Below are positions 1-10,134 of a DNA stretch of 64,000 nucleotides, one piece after another. This DNA is from CAJQQY01 sp045106765 (lineage in GTDB: Bacteria > Bacteroidota > Bacteroidia > Chitinophagales > Saprospiraceae), in the NCBI GenBank assembly GCA_045106765.1, contig JBGCFD010000005.1, positions 1-64,000 of the forward strand. Direction: 5' to 3'. Each line of letters opens with the position of its first letter. Within the stretch, counting starts at the first letter, position 1. The translations under genes were made by a program, and so were the position numbers. The notes beneath the pieces are model-generated. The model was not told the origin of the DNA, ran no database searches, and saw nothing but the letters and a program-made list of their open reading frames with translations.

Positions 1-1667
1 TTCCCCCAGAAAGCTGTCAAAAACACAGTTGGGTCTCCACAAATTTCACCATTATCAGGAATCGTATTTCCCTGACTATCATGACCATAAATAATTGGTA
101 ATGCATTAGTTACTGTTTCTATGTCAATCGATTTTATCGCAGTACAAGTATTGTCAAAAGTAACTGTAACAGTATAAGTTCCAGCTTGACCAACATTTAT
201 GATTTGTGAGGTTTCGCCAGTTGACCAAAGATATCCTGTACCAGTATTAGAAGAGAGGGTAATATTTCCATTGGGACAAATAAGTTGTGAAGATGGAAAA
301 ATAAATGCTTGTGGGTTAGAACAATTTGATTTAAGACAAAGTAATGCAGCTTCTGCATCTAGCCTCCCTGTTCCTAAAGTACCGGGAATATTATCTGGAA
401 AATTTGTGGGATTATAAATATCTGTATTAGCTGAATTTAGTAAGCAATTAATAATTTCATCATTAGTAGCGTTTGGTTCATATGATTTCATTAATCCTAT
501 TAATCCTGCTACTAATGGCGCAGAAAAAGATGTTCCTGATGTATTTATATACCCATTATCTTCAGTTCCTGATGTTGTAAATATATCTCTACCATATGCA
601 GCTATATCAACCCAATGACCATAATTTGAGAAGGAGGAGCGAATTCCGCTTTCATCTAATGATGCAACTGCTATCACTAAATTTTTATCAATAATCTCCC
701 AAGGTTCATTGGTAAGACCATTTCCATATGATGCAGGATATTTTCTATTAGAGTAACCCTCATTTCCAGCACTTGAAACAATAATCGCCCCTAAATCTCT
801 TGCCTGAATAATACATTGATATTCTGATTCACTATAAGCTGTAGAACCCCATGAAGTATTAATTATTTTTGCATTATTTAGAGCTGCCCACATTATCCCT
901 TCATACCCATGAGTAATACTATTTCCGCTACTTGCATCAGTCTTTACTTTTACTGCCATTATACTATTTTGCCATCCTATTGAAGCTATTCCTAAATTGT
1001 TATTAGTTCTCCCACAAGCAACACCAGCAACTCTTGTCCCATGAGTAAAATTGGGATTGGTAGGATCATCATCACTATCTGCAACATCCCTACCTATGAA
1101 AAAATTAGCAGATAAATCTTCATGAGTGGTTCTAACTGCATCATCTACAATAGCAATCAGGGAGCCACCCTGGTGTAATTGAAATGCATCATACGCATTA
1201 ATTAAATTTAAATGAAAGGATTGACTTGAAATAGACACAGATGGATCATTAGGTTGAATTTGATCCTTAATTTTATAGGGTACTTTCTCTACATACTGAA
1301 TATAAGGTAATTGATTAAGTTCTCTAAATAAACTTTCAGGCTCTTCAATTTTTTTATGGGTTAATTTATATATTCTATCGAATTGATGAGTATTAAAGTC
1401 CTCAAATGGTTTTTGAATCTCTGTAACTCCATACATTGTAAAAATCGTTTCAATATCTTGTGGATTATTCGAATTACCTGGTAATCCAAGTTCAATTGCA
1501 GAATCATCTTTGACTTTAAGATAAATGTTACCATCTTCGTATAAAGGAGGGGCTGTATTATTTTGAAATGCATTAATTTGAGTAGTAGAGAAGAAAAGAA
1601 TTGAAAAGAATAAAAATAATAATTTTGTTGATTTGATCATAAAACTTAAACTGTAATTGGTTTTCAT
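1..1667 (-). CDS. Secreted S8 (subtilisin-like) serine protease, 3' end outside window
   Basis: The reading frame is open from 1667 down to the left edge, so the C-terminus is missing. An N-terminal signal peptide is visible (hydrophobic LLLFLFSILFFS after a lysine-containing start). A prodomain-like stretch follows, then the subtilase triad: Asp175 in IVDDAV, His209 in THGTRVAG and Ser380 in GTSFSAPLVAG, numbered from the 1667 start. After the peptidase comes a repetitive Ig/SprB-like region (TGYLWSTGETSQ) typical of Bacteroidota secreted proteins, which usually end in a T9SS sorting domain; that end is not visible here. A second in-frame ATG at 1640 gives a cleaner signal peptide and could be the true start. 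The Gly that normally follows the catalytic Asp region is Ala here. It probably acts outside the cell in protein degradation. Confidence 0.9.
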   Translation of the reverse strand, partial: MKTNYSLSFMIKSTKLLFLFFSILFFSTTQINAFQNNTAPPLYEDGNIYLKVKDDSAIELGLPGNSNNPQDIETIFTMYGVTEIQKPFEDFNTHQFDRIYKLTHKKIEEPESLFRELNQLPYIQYVEKVPYKIKDQIQPNDPSVSISSQSFHLNLINAYDAFQLHQGGSLIAIVDDAVRTTHEDLSANFFIGRDVADSDDDPTNPNFTHGTRVAGVACGRTNNNLGIASIGWQNSIMAVKVKTDASSGNSITHGYEGIMWAALNNAKIINTSWGSTAYSESEYQCIIQARDLGAIIVSSAGNEGYSNRKYPASYGNGLTNEPWEIIDKNLVIAVASLDESGIRSSFSNYGHWVDIAAYGRDIFTTSGTEDNGYINTSGTSFSAPLVAGLIGLMKSYEPNATNDEIINCLLNSANTDIYNPTNFPDNIPGTLGTGRLDAEAALLCLKSNCSNPQAFIFPSSQLICPNGNITLSSNTGTGYLWSTGETSQIINVGQAGTYTVTVTFDNTCTAIKSIDIETVTNALPIIYGHDSQGNTIPDNGEICGDPTVFLTAFWG

Positions 1668-2217
1668 ATTTTAATAATTTTATTGTTTGCCTTTTAATTA
1701 TAGAGCAAACAGGTTATAGGAAATGATTCATATTTTGACATAGCTCCGCCACAACTAACATTGCATGTATCAATTTATAACAATACATACACGTACAGCA
1801 CTAAATACTGAACTGATGTCAGTTCAATACTAAATTCTTTTTGTTAAACGCTCTCTAAAATTTGAAAATAAAGTACTCAGTTTTCGAAAAGTACTTTTGT
1901 AGGACAAGCTGGTTTTCTATTTTGGCTTGTGCTTTTATATTTTGTATCTGCTGTTGGAATTATAGAGTATATTAATTGCGCTTCAAATATATAAAATAAT
2001 GACATATAATAAAATACCCAACATGAGGTATTAATCATATTTTTATTTTCACTAATTGTTTTATGAAACTTTGATGTTCTAAGTCTAAAAACCTGAACAG
2101 TATCAACTTAAAGTGTTCAGTAATTATTTTAAAAGATTAAACATTATGTGTTGCTTCGCTAATTCAATTATAAATTGAATAATAGGATTTATACAATACC
2201 TCTTGATTAACTCGACC
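1668..2217. other. Intergenic region, no gene seen
   Basis: About 550 AT-rich bases lie between the start of the protease and the end of the glycan operon. I see no convincing open reading frame, RNA gene or strong terminator. A short 8-bp hairpin at 2162-2180 (ATTCAATT/AATTGAAT, loop ATA) lies just past the end of the glycan operon, but it lacks a T tract on the operon's strand. Confidence 0.5.
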
Positions 2218-3378
2218 TTAAATATCCACCTCTTCTTTTGACTTCACCAAATTCCCCATATGAACTTGCACCTGTTCATGAATCAATTTAGCTCCTTTTT
2301 TCCATGAATATTTTTCTATAATTATATCTCTTACTTTTTTTAAATTATTTTTGGAAGGAGGATTGTCAATATTTTCTTTAAGTTTTTCGATTAGGCTATT
2401 TATATCATTCGGTGAAAAATGGTTTTTTCCAAAAAAATCAAAATCAGCCATAGAAGTGCTGTTGGAACAAATCGTATTAATTCCTACTGCAGCTGCTTCG
2501 ATAGGTGGAATTCCAAATCCTTCCGCCTTAGACGGATAAACAAAGAGTCTACTTGCTCGGTAAAACTCAATCAAATCATTGTCGCTCACATACTTCATCC
2601 AATGAATATTTTTACGACATAACTTATCCAGTTTCCCTAAAGCATTTTCTATTATTTGAGTATTATGAGTATCGTTTCCAATAATCACTAATTGAATTCC
2701 TTTTTTATGAAGTGCTAATTTAGCATAAGCTTCAATTAACATTTTTTGATTTTTCCTTGGTTCAATCCGACTAACAAAAAGGATAAAATTTTTGATCGAA
2801 AACTTATTGAAAATATTCATTTCCGCATCTACTTTATCATAAGGCTTAATAAATTCTTCTGCTATCGCATTGGGAGTTATCAATATTTCAGCAGGATTCA
2901 ATTGATAACTTTTACCGATCATTTTTCTGGAATATTCTGATACCGTTAATTTTATTTCGCTTTGCTGAAGTGATCGTCTAAATAAGTAATTTCTTCTCAA
3001 ACGATAGAAATAAGAAAATTCTTCTGGAAAATCATTGAATAGTACATCGTGAACTGTAACAATGGTTTTACATTTTTTCCTAAAAGGAACTACATATTGA
3101 AAATGCCCAAAGTCAATTTTATACGCTTCAATAATTTTTGGAAATTCCGAAAAATAAACCTTAAATCGTGATTTAGATTTTACTTTAATAAAATGACTTT
3201 TTTCTAAAAAGGGAAATGCCTCTTTTAATGGTTGATATTTATAACTAGCAAAATATAATTCATATTTATCCTTGTAGCTATGATACATCGCATTGTACAA
3301 TCCTTTTATATACGTAGCACTCCCCTGCCCTTCTCCACCTACAACTCTTGCATCAATTAGTAATTTAGTTTTTTCCAT
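2218..3378 (-). CDS. Glycosyltransferase family 1/4 (GT-B fold)
   Basis: This 386-residue protein has the layout of GT4-type retaining glycosyltransferases: an N-terminal acceptor domain starting with a glycine-rich segment (ARVVGGEGQGSATY), then the nucleotide-sugar domain with FVSRIEPRKNQ and the EX7E-like SKAEGFGIPPIEAAAVG signature. Such enzymes transfer a sugar from a nucleotide donor to a lipid-linked or growing glycan on the cytoplasmic face of the inner membrane. It is the last gene of the minus-strand glycan operon, 75 bases after the polymerase-like gene. Donor and acceptor cannot be told from sequence. Confidence 0.9.
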   Translation of the reverse strand: MEKTKLLIDARVVGGEGQGSATYIKGLYNAMYHSYKDKYELYFASYKYQPLKEAFPFLEKSHFIKVKSKSRFKVYFSEFPKIIEAYKIDFGHFQYVVPFRKKCKTIVTVHDVLFNDFPEEFSYFYRLRRNYLFRRSLQQSEIKLTVSEYSRKMIGKSYQLNPAEILITPNAIAEEFIKPYDKVDAEMNIFNKFSIKNFILFVSRIEPRKNQKMLIEAYAKLALHKKGIQLVIIGNDTHNTQIIENALGKLDKLCRKNIHWMKYVSDNDLIEFYRASRLFVYPSKAEGFGIPPIEAAAVGINTICSNSTSMADFDFFGKNHFSPNDINSLIEKLKENIDNPPSKNNLKKVRDIIIEKYSWKKGAKLIHEQVQVHMGNLVKSKEEVDI

Positions 3379-3453
3379 GTTTAAAAAAATTAACTGTTAA
3401 AAAATAATATAGAGGTTTACTTAATGGAAAGTATCAACAATCTATTTAAGCTT

Positions 3454-4710
3454 CTAAGGAGAATATTTGTTGGCTCTTTGCATAGAAACGGCAAAACAAC
3501 TAGTAATTCCAAACCACAAAAGTTGGGTATTGATATTGGCATTAAACATAATCAATAGGATGCATAGCCAAAATGATAGAGGTAAATTATACATTACAAA
3601 AAATAAAAAAATCCATAATAGTATAAAACCTATAAAACCATAGTCAATCACAAATGCTGGAATAATTCCTACATCAAGAGATTCCGCATCGCCATCATCA
3701 ATTAATACTCCTGATAACATTTCCAATAAAAAAATTCCTGCCGCACCTGCTCCTGCTCCTGTGTAAACATTGAATTTCAAATTTTCACCTTCTGCAATAA
3801 GCATAAATGTTGGACCAATTCTTCCAAATGCACTTGCGTCTTTCTCTTGCAGCTTCGCCATTTTTTTTTGATTATCATCAAATGGATCAAAAAGAATTGC
3901 ACTAACTGTATCAATTCTTTTTAATGCTTCTGCATCAGAATTACTCAACAAATAACTTCCTCCTGAGATTATAATAATCGCAAAAAAAGGATACATCAAC
4001 CGAATAGATCTAGTAAATTTAGGATACAAGTGAATTGCCCAATCCAACATACAAACTCCGATGTATAAAATACCAAATGCCGTCTTCATCAGTACACTTG
4101 CTAAAATATATGCGAAGGTGAGTTTAGCTACATTTTTATTTAATTGATGCTCATTTAGATGATTATAGGCTAAGTATGCCATCGCCATGACAAAGGCAGC
4201 ATAAGAAGGTTCTGTGGACCAACCCATCGGTCTCGTTTCTCCTGATTGCATATGGTAAATTCGAATGATCTCTTCAACCGCAGGGATATGTAATCCAACG
4301 AGCGAAAGCATAAATCCAATCATCACATTGATAAAATATAAAATGATGACTAGTTCAAAGGCTCGCTTTAAAAGAGGAATATCTCCAGCTTTCATAAAAT
4401 TATACAGAATCATCATTTCCAAACAAAAAATCAATGTGTACAGTACTGAAGTTAATTTGATTGTTTGGATATTATATGTATTTACACCTAGCATATACAA
4501 AAGCAGAATCAACAATGAAACTACAATTTCTCGATTAATCTTATGTGCATAAAATAAACCTATACCTATCAATATTCCCATCATCAAATGATAAGGAGTC
4601 AATAGAGCTTTTCCGATTTTTCCAACACTAATCCCTGTAAAAGATAAACAGATAATAGCCGCAATCGTTAATTTCTCTCGCCAGTCTAGTTGATAATTAA
4701 GTTTAGGCAA
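3454..4710 (-). CDS. Polytopic membrane protein, O-antigen polymerase (Wzy)-like
   Basis: The 418-residue protein is almost entirely hydrophobic, with roughly ten membrane segments (for example at the N-terminus AAIICLSFTGISV and TPYHLMMGILIGIGLFY) and one larger polar loop in the middle (about residues 260-330, with SNSDAEALKRIDTV). This topology and the position between a flippase, a capsule-type transferase and a glycosyltransferase fit a Wzy-type polymerase or O-antigen ligase-like protein. Those families are recognised mostly by topology, so the function is inferred from context. It overlaps the upstream gene by 8 bases, which implies translational coupling. A plain unknown membrane protein is the alternative. 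Confidence 0.7.
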   Translation of the reverse strand: MPKLNYQLDWREKLTIAAIICLSFTGISVGKIGKALLTPYHLMMGILIGIGLFYAHKINREIVVSLLILLLYMLGVNTYNIQTIKLTSVLYTLIFCLEMMILYNFMKAGDIPLLKRAFELVIILYFINVMIGFMLSLVGLHIPAVEEIIRIYHMQSGETRPMGWSTEPSYAAFVMAMAYLAYNHLNEHQLNKNVAKLTFAYILASVLMKTAFGILYIGVCMLDWAIHLYPKFTRSIRLMYPFFAIIIISGGSYLLSNSDAEALKRIDTVSAILFDPFDDNQKKMAKLQEKDASAFGRIGPTFMLIAEGENLKFNVYTGAGAGAAGIFLLEMLSGVLIDDGDAESLDVGIIPAFVIDYGFIGFILLWIFLFFVMYNLPLSFWLCILLIMFNANINTQLLWFGITSCFAVSMQRANKYSP

Positions 4711-6076
4711 TATTTAATTCTAATTGATTTTGGACTATATTTAAAAATGGTTGACACAGCATTTCGATATTTTCTTCATCCATTACACTTGGCATTGAAA
4801 CTGGATCAACTAATATACCTTCAAAAGAATTTGCCATTAAGTAGGAAGAAAATTTTGCTCTATTATCAATTTGGTCTCTTAACCTATCTGCTATTTCTTT
4901 TAGAGAAGTACATCTATCAAGATCGGTTAAACCTATTTGTTCGCAATAGTTAATTTGATTAAAAAAGGTTGGTGCAAAAGTTACAGCAGGAATTTTCATC
5001 AAGGCAGCTTCATAAGCAATAGTTCCAGTAATAGTTGCTACTAATTGAGCATTAGAAATTAAGCTATAGGAATCGGTAGATTCATGTACAAAATGTATCC
5101 CTGGCATTTCTATCAATTTATTGTAAAATGACAAATCACGATCTCCAATTGCATTTGTATGTTCCTTTACTAAAATGTTCCACCCACTAGGAATTGCTCT
5201 CCAAAGGTTACAAATATTTAAATATTGATCTTCATAGTATCGTCCAAATGCATCTACTGAAGCTTCTGGTTGTTTGTGCAATCCTACAAAAACATATGGA
5301 ACATTTTTTATCAGTTCAAAATCAATCCTTTTGACCACTCGATAAATTTCTTTATTAAATTCTTCTTGAGATTTTAATACAAGTCGAGTCTTTCCTTTTG
5401 TAATATGAGCAGGATCTTTTTTATCTATATTCTCATTGGTGAGCCATCGTTTAATTCTATCCAAACGTCCTTTTATTGAGTTAGACTTTTTGAGTCTTTT
5501 ATCATTTACTTTTAGATAAAAAGGTTTTTTTACCTCGATTGATTTTACCTCTGGGTATTCATTCCTTACTTCATATATTTGAGATTGGCGTTCATCTTTA
5601 AAGAATGCCCATCGTTTATTAGGCAATCGAACTACATGAGGATTTAAAAACTTTGCGTTCAATTCTACTCGATTAGTTAGCATTCTATGAATCAAAATTT
5701 CATGCGCCCAAGTAATTTCTCCAAAAGCAAATCTTACATCATTGAATACTAAAAAATCATAAATTGGTCGTTGGATATTGGTTAAAAATCGAATTCCATT
5801 TTGGAATTCATATCGTAAAACTCGATCTCCATAAACTAATTCATTAATTTTAAATTCATCAATCTCACTATTAGGCTGATCAATATTATCTCTATTGATA
5901 AGTAACACTTTTTCTTTCCCATATTCTTTGCAAAGGAAATTATACAACTCGACGTTAACGGTTATCCAACAAATATTTTCTCCTTTTTGAATTAAGCGCT
6001 GAGCAATTTCATGAAAGAGATAAGTCTTAGAATAGTTAGCAATAAAGCAAATAGAATTATTTATTTTAGGATTCAT
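4703..6076 (-). CDS. Capsule polysaccharide biosynthesis-type transferase
   Basis: A 457-residue soluble protein. The C-terminal half resembles the Capsule_synth and surface-carbohydrate family: PYVFVGLHKQPEASVD, then a segment naming the number-like GWNILVKEHTN, and VATITGTIAYEAALMKIPAV, where the GTIAYEA motif sits where GT-B enzymes bind the nucleotide sugar. The N-terminus (ICFIANYSKTYLFHEIAQRL) looks like the first Rossmann strand of a GT-B fold. It starts in an ATGA-style 4-base overlap with the flippase and overlaps the polymerase-like gene by 8 bases, so it is part of one tightly packed operon. It may transfer a sialic-acid-like sugar such as pseudaminate, since the locus makes CMP-Pse; that link is inference. 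Confidence 0.75.
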   Translation of the reverse strand: MNPKINNSICFIANYSKTYLFHEIAQRLIQKGENICWITVNVELYNFLCKEYGKEKVLLINRDNIDQPNSEIDEFKINELVYGDRVLRYEFQNGIRFLTNIQRPIYDFLVFNDVRFAFGEITWAHEILIHRMLTNRVELNAKFLNPHVVRLPNKRWAFFKDERQSQIYEVRNEYPEVKSIEVKKPFYLKVNDKRLKKSNSIKGRLDRIKRWLTNENIDKKDPAHITKGKTRLVLKSQEEFNKEIYRVVKRIDFELIKNVPYVFVGLHKQPEASVDAFGRYYEDQYLNICNLWRAIPSGWNILVKEHTNAIGDRDLSFYNKLIEMPGIHFVHESTDSYSLISNAQLVATITGTIAYEAALMKIPAVTFAPTFFNQINYCEQIGLTDLDRCTSLKEIADRLRDQIDNRAKFSSYLMANSFEGILVDPVSMPSVMDEENIEMLCQPFLNIVQNQLELNIA

Positions 6077-7383
6077 AAGATGAAATTATAAGTGACGAAA
6101 AATAAAATGAGTGCTAAATAATTAATCAAGTGGGTATTTTTAAATCTTATATTTTTTTCTTTTTTCAGAAGAAAAAATTGCCATTCAACTGCCGCTGCAA
6201 TAGCCAGCATATTAATAATAGTTAGCCAAAAAATATTGAGAATTTCTAATTTTGAAAAAACGAGCATCGCTCCAAGCATCAATAAAAGAACAATAAAAAA
6301 GCCTTGATTCATTTTAGAAGAAAGCTCTTCTCTATAAATGATATTCTCATTTAGAGCTAGAATTATCCAAAACACAACTTGGAAAGAAAGAGTAAAATAC
6401 AGGAGCTTGTAATCGGCATAGGAATTTTCTAAGAGTGTCAAAACATTGGAAAAAATAACTGGTACTAAAAAAGATAAACTAATGCTCATTAATAAAACAA
6501 CACCAACGAACATCGAAAAATAATTGTCTAAAGTATGGGTATCTGATTGATACATTTTTTTGAAAAAAACAATATTAACGATCTGATGAATCATTACTGT
6601 AATTGCTGCTAATCTAAAATAGAATCCATAATATCCAACCTCTTCTATCGCCAAAAAATAGTCAATAAAGATTCGAGCACCTCCTGTCAAAAGGATAATA
6701 AGAAAGGAAGAAACGACAAGGTGTTTTCCAAAATCAATTGTCTCTTTATATTTTTCAAGCGAAAATTGTTTTTTTATAACATTATATTTACGGAAATAAA
6801 TATACCATAATACTGTCAAGTAAATCATTAATCCTGTTTCTAAAAATTCCAAACTAAAAGACAAGACTCCGAAATAAATTAGGATATTATAAATATTAAC
6901 CGAGATAAATAATCCACCATCTAACAAAACCGCAGGAATTAAAATTTCATGTGATTTTAAGATAGTCGAAAATAAAACTTGCATAGCAATCACACTCGCC
7001 ATGATTCCCATCAAAGAGAATTTAATCGGTATCCAGTATCCAAAAAATTTATTGAGAAAAATTAGACCTAAAAATAATCCTGAAACTAATAGTCCATGAA
7101 AGAAAAAAACAGCTCGATAATTATCTTTTTTTTCTCGAATGATAAAAAAAGGATAGGCTCCCTGCAAACCTAAATTAAGTATGACCGCTAAAATTAATCC
7201 ACCTGAAAGTGCATATTCAAACAATCCAAATTCGACAACGCTAACCATGTTCGACAACCACAAAGCTGCCGCAAAAGCTGAACCTTTTACTAAAAAGAAA
7301 ACAAAAGAAAATACGGAGACTCTTTGGAAATCTTTTTTGAATGCTACCAATAAATCATTAACCCTAAGTGGTAACTTGCTCAT
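6073..7383 (-). CDS. Polysaccharide flippase, Wzx/MATE-like
   Basis: This 436-residue protein has about twelve predicted membrane helices arranged like the polysaccharide biosynthesis (Wzx/RfbX) transporters of the MOP superfamily: an amphipathic N-terminus followed by VFSFVFFLVKGSAFAAALWL and repeated helical pairs. Wzx proteins flip undecaprenyl-linked oligosaccharide across the inner membrane before polymerisation. It overlaps the acyltransferase gene upstream by 20 bases and the capsule transferase downstream by 4 bases, so expression is probably coupled. Sequence alone does not reveal its substrate. Confidence 0.85.
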   Translation of the reverse strand: MSKLPLRVNDLLVAFKKDFQRVSVFSFVFFLVKGSAFAAALWLSNMVSVVEFGLFEYALSGGLILAVILNLGLQGAYPFFIIREKKDNYRAVFFFHGLLVSGLFLGLIFLNKFFGYWIPIKFSLMGIMASVIAMQVLFSTILKSHEILIPAVLLDGGLFISVNIYNILIYFGVLSFSLEFLETGLMIYLTVLWYIYFRKYNVIKKQFSLEKYKETIDFGKHLVVSSFLIILLTGGARIFIDYFLAIEEVGYYGFYFRLAAITVMIHQIVNIVFFKKMYQSDTHTLDNYFSMFVGVVLLMSISLSFLVPVIFSNVLTLLENSYADYKLLYFTLSFQVVFWIILALNENIIYREELSSKMNQGFFIVLLLMLGAMLVFSKLEILNIFWLTIINMLAIAAAVEWQFFLLKKEKNIRFKNTHLINYLALILFFVTYNFIL

Positions 7384-8152
7384 ACATTTTTATTTTTCTC
7401 ATTTTTCGAGCCGAAGATCTTTTTTCATATACCTCGTCTATAAGTAACTTTTCCTCTACTTTATCTAATGCATTCCTAATGGAGTCAATTTCTTTTTCGA
7501 TATATCTTAATGGTTGAGCGACATACATACCTGGCAATTTCAAAGATTTTGAGACGCACACATTACTTCCTATACTTATGCCGTTCCCAACCTCTACCCC
7601 AGGATTAAATGTGGCATTAGTTCCTACATAAACATTATTACCGATTATAATTTCTCCATCTATTCGGATTCTTTCTTTTCCAATTGGTCCGTGAAAATAT
7701 CCATGGGTCCAAAATTGAGACCCAAGTCCACCTATAGTAGTATTATCTCCAATGGTAATAGATCGGGTGCAATCTAAATGATGCTTAGAAACAAGCATTC
7801 CAAATCGTCCTATTTTTAAAGTTCCATTTCCATATGTAATTGGAGATGACCCTCGAAATATACTATTTGAATTGGCTATCACAGACTCAACCTCCATGAT
7901 GATATTCATTGCTCCTCTAATTCTATTCATTGATTTGATAAATGACTCTTTTCGCATCAAAATTTTATTAACCTGAATGATATTGCAATGACCAATTTGA
8001 GCATGAGCATCCATATAAATTCTTCGCGAAGGAATTAATGAAAAACCGATATAACTTTTTGGATGAATTTTGTGTCCTAATATATTTAATAGAAATCGTG
8101 TAATCACATTTGGAAAAAATAAAATGCTTACTACTGTTAAAAATTTATGCAT
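7364..8152 (-). CDS. Hexapeptide-repeat acyltransferase (left-handed beta-helix)
   Basis: The 262-residue protein contains several isoleucine-glycine hexapeptide repeats of the left-handed beta-helix fold: KIGRFGMLVSKHHL, SITIGDNTTIGGLG, EIIIGNNVYVGTNATF and GISIGSNVCVSKS. Family members use acetyl-CoA or another acyl-CoA to modify sugars; the His in the HHLDC or WTHGYFHG segment could be catalytic. The C-terminal 50 residues are charged and helical. In this locus it may acylate a glycan sugar. It is not the GNAT-type PseH acetyltransferase, although a substitute role cannot be excluded. It lies 100 bases after the asparagine-synthase-like gene and overlaps the flippase gene by 20 bases. Confidence 0.82.
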   Translation of the reverse strand: MHKFLTVVSILFFPNVITRFLLNILGHKIHPKSYIGFSLIPSRRIYMDAHAQIGHCNIIQVNKILMRKESFIKSMNRIRGAMNIIMEVESVIANSNSIFRGSSPITYGNGTLKIGRFGMLVSKHHLDCTRSITIGDNTTIGGLGSQFWTHGYFHGPIGKERIRIDGEIIIGNNVYVGTNATFNPGVEVGNGISIGSNVCVSKSLKLPGMYVAQPLRYIEKEIDSIRNALDKVEEKLLIDEVYEKRSSARKMRKIKMYEQVTT

Positions 8153-8252
8153 AGGACAAAATTTTGTTTTTATTAAGAAGGGTTGAGTATTTTTTCAAAG
8201 TGAAATCATTTGGTCAGGTGCGCTAAAATTTAAAATTCCTACTCTCATCCTT

Positions 8253-10118
8253 TTAAGAAAGAAGAGAGGTTTTAAATCTCTGTTTATTTTCAGACTCTTC
8301 TTTATTATTGGAGGTCATTGGAGTTTTTAAAATTACTCGATAATGATAAATACAAATGGCAGCTATATAATAAATAGTACCGAGATAGTCATCCTCTCTT
8401 AATCCCCATTCGGAAGTCTCTAAATATCTTTCCACATATTTTTCTAAATGGAAATTTTTGATAAAAGAATTTGACAATAATAAATCTCTTTTTAGAACTT
8501 CTTTAATTTTCCGTCCCATGACACCATTGTTCATTTGGTGGGTAGTTTCTGATACTGCTTTAGCACGATAAAAACACATATCTGTTAACTTATCTCGGAA
8601 TGCATGTCGTAGAACATATTTATAAACGATCGCCTTAGTTTTTCCAAATCGAGATCTTCCCATCATTTTTTTAGTGGTCAAATCAAAAGGAATAGAGGAA
8701 GAGAAACTTGCAATGTTTGGATTGTAAAACGGCATTGCGATATAGGTGCTATTCATTCTAGCAACATCCTGCAAATAACGTATATCAAATATGTATTGCT
8801 CTTTCCATTTCTTTTCTACCAACTTATTATATAATCCTCTTTTGCTTTTTATTTTAGAAATATCAAAATCGAAGTACTTTCGGAACGCATCATAATACTC
8901 CGTAGGAAGTCCTTTCTGAGCAATTGCATTTTTATCTAATTTTAAATAGAAGGTGTCCACGTAAGATTTTAAATCTGCGATGTGTAACCCTTTCCATAAA
9001 TTCTTAATGATCCGATTCTTACTATTATTCCATCCTATTACTTTAAAAACAGATTGTCCTATTTTTGCCAATGGTTGCAATAAGTATTTGATCAAAAAAT
9101 TATTTTGATAAGGCAAAAGTTGATACGCAATTTTGTCTACTTCATTTAGTGCCGGAGTGTGAAGTCGGGTGTCTTGTCCTGCATAAAACATCTCATAAGG
9201 TGTCCCTTCAAATTTTCCGAAAATCCAAGCACCAATATATGGATTGTTCATTTGGAGGAATGTTTGTTCAAAATTTTTAAAATTGCTTTCATCATTTGGA
9301 TCAATCTCTTTAATCTTGATTGGTCGGTTCACTTTCTTGGCTGCATCAACTGCATAAACGGTCTCATCTTGAGTAGTATCTTTTACTCTAAAAGAAATAT
9401 TCGACAATCGTTTTATTCCAGGAAGATCATCTAATGCGATTAACATCGCAATAGAATCTAATCCTCCTGAAAGTAAAACGGTGTTTTTTGTGGCTATTGC
9501 TCCTTGGTGAGCTTCTTGGGTTTTTGTCCTCAGAAAACGAATATTCTCTTCAGGTGTCAATTGATTTTCTTCTAGAAATTTAATCTCATTTATCGCTGTA
9601 TCCATTTGTTGAAAATCAGCATTATATAATTGGTGATACCCTGCTTTTAACTCATGGATATTTTCATAATAAGTATACCCATCTAGTAAGTAGTGTGAGT
9701 ATAAAATTTGATGAATGGCTTCTTTTGAAAATTTAACCTTATCCATGGATAAAGCAAGATCGTGTACTAGTGTACTAATTTGAAATTCATCCGAAGAATT
9801 GGTATAGTAACCTGTTTTTACACCTGACACATCACGTAATAAATGTAGCTCCCCTGCAATCTTATCAATAACAATTAAGAAAAAATTGTTACTGAATAAT
9901 TCTCCAATTTTTTGAGCATCTATTTCTTTGAGATTTCCTAATTTAAATATGACTTCTTCTTTTCTACATTGATCAATGTTAGTATCTAGTAAAAACCAAA
10001 ATCGCTGATTTTCATATTCATATTCCAATACATTCAATTCACGTTGCACTTGGAATTTTCCTTTTTGGGAAAACCCTTTTTCAATTGTATCTTTTATTTT
10101 TTTTATTCTAACCAGCAT
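8253..10118 (-). CDS. Asparagine synthase-like protein lacking the glutaminase cysteine
   Basis: A 621-residue protein built like AsnB. The N-terminal half keeps the shape of a class II glutamine amidotransferase domain (RDVSGVKTGYY matches the RD-x-x-G-x-K-P-x-YY region), but the protein begins MLVRIKKIK, so the nucleophilic Cys that must follow the initiator Met is absent. The C-terminal synthase domain has the PP-loop SGGLDS at about residue 215, which binds ATP. Such proteins often use ammonia made elsewhere, or make amide or other ATP-activated bonds on non-asparagine substrates. It lies 16 bases after pseI, so a role in modifying the nonulosonic acid or the glycan is likely but inferred. 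Confidence 0.85.
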   Translation of the reverse strand: MLVRIKKIKDTIEKGFSQKGKFQVQRELNVLEYEYENQRFWFLLDTNIDQCRKEEVIFKLGNLKEIDAQKIGELFSNNFFLIVIDKIAGELHLLRDVSGVKTGYYTNSSDEFQISTLVHDLALSMDKVKFSKEAIHQILYSHYLLDGYTYYENIHELKAGYHQLYNADFQQMDTAINEIKFLEENQLTPEENIRFLRTKTQEAHQGAIATKNTVLLSGGLDSIAMLIALDDLPGIKRLSNISFRVKDTTQDETVYAVDAAKKVNRPIKIKEIDPNDESNFKNFEQTFLQMNNPYIGAWIFGKFEGTPYEMFYAGQDTRLHTPALNEVDKIAYQLLPYQNNFLIKYLLQPLAKIGQSVFKVIGWNNSKNRIIKNLWKGLHIADLKSYVDTFYLKLDKNAIAQKGLPTEYYDAFRKYFDFDISKIKSKRGLYNKLVEKKWKEQYIFDIRYLQDVARMNSTYIAMPFYNPNIASFSSSIPFDLTTKKMMGRSRFGKTKAIVYKYVLRHAFRDKLTDMCFYRAKAVSETTHQMNNGVMGRKIKEVLKRDLLLSNSFIKNFHLEKYVERYLETSEWGLREDDYLGTIYYIAAICIYHYRVILKTPMTSNNKEESENKQRFKTSLLS

Positions 10119-10134
10119 TGATTATATTTTTGAT

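Noticed and set aside
7364..8152. PseH acetyltransferase
   Set aside because: PseH is a GNAT-fold enzyme; this protein is a left-handed beta-helix and cannot be assigned as PseH by sequence.
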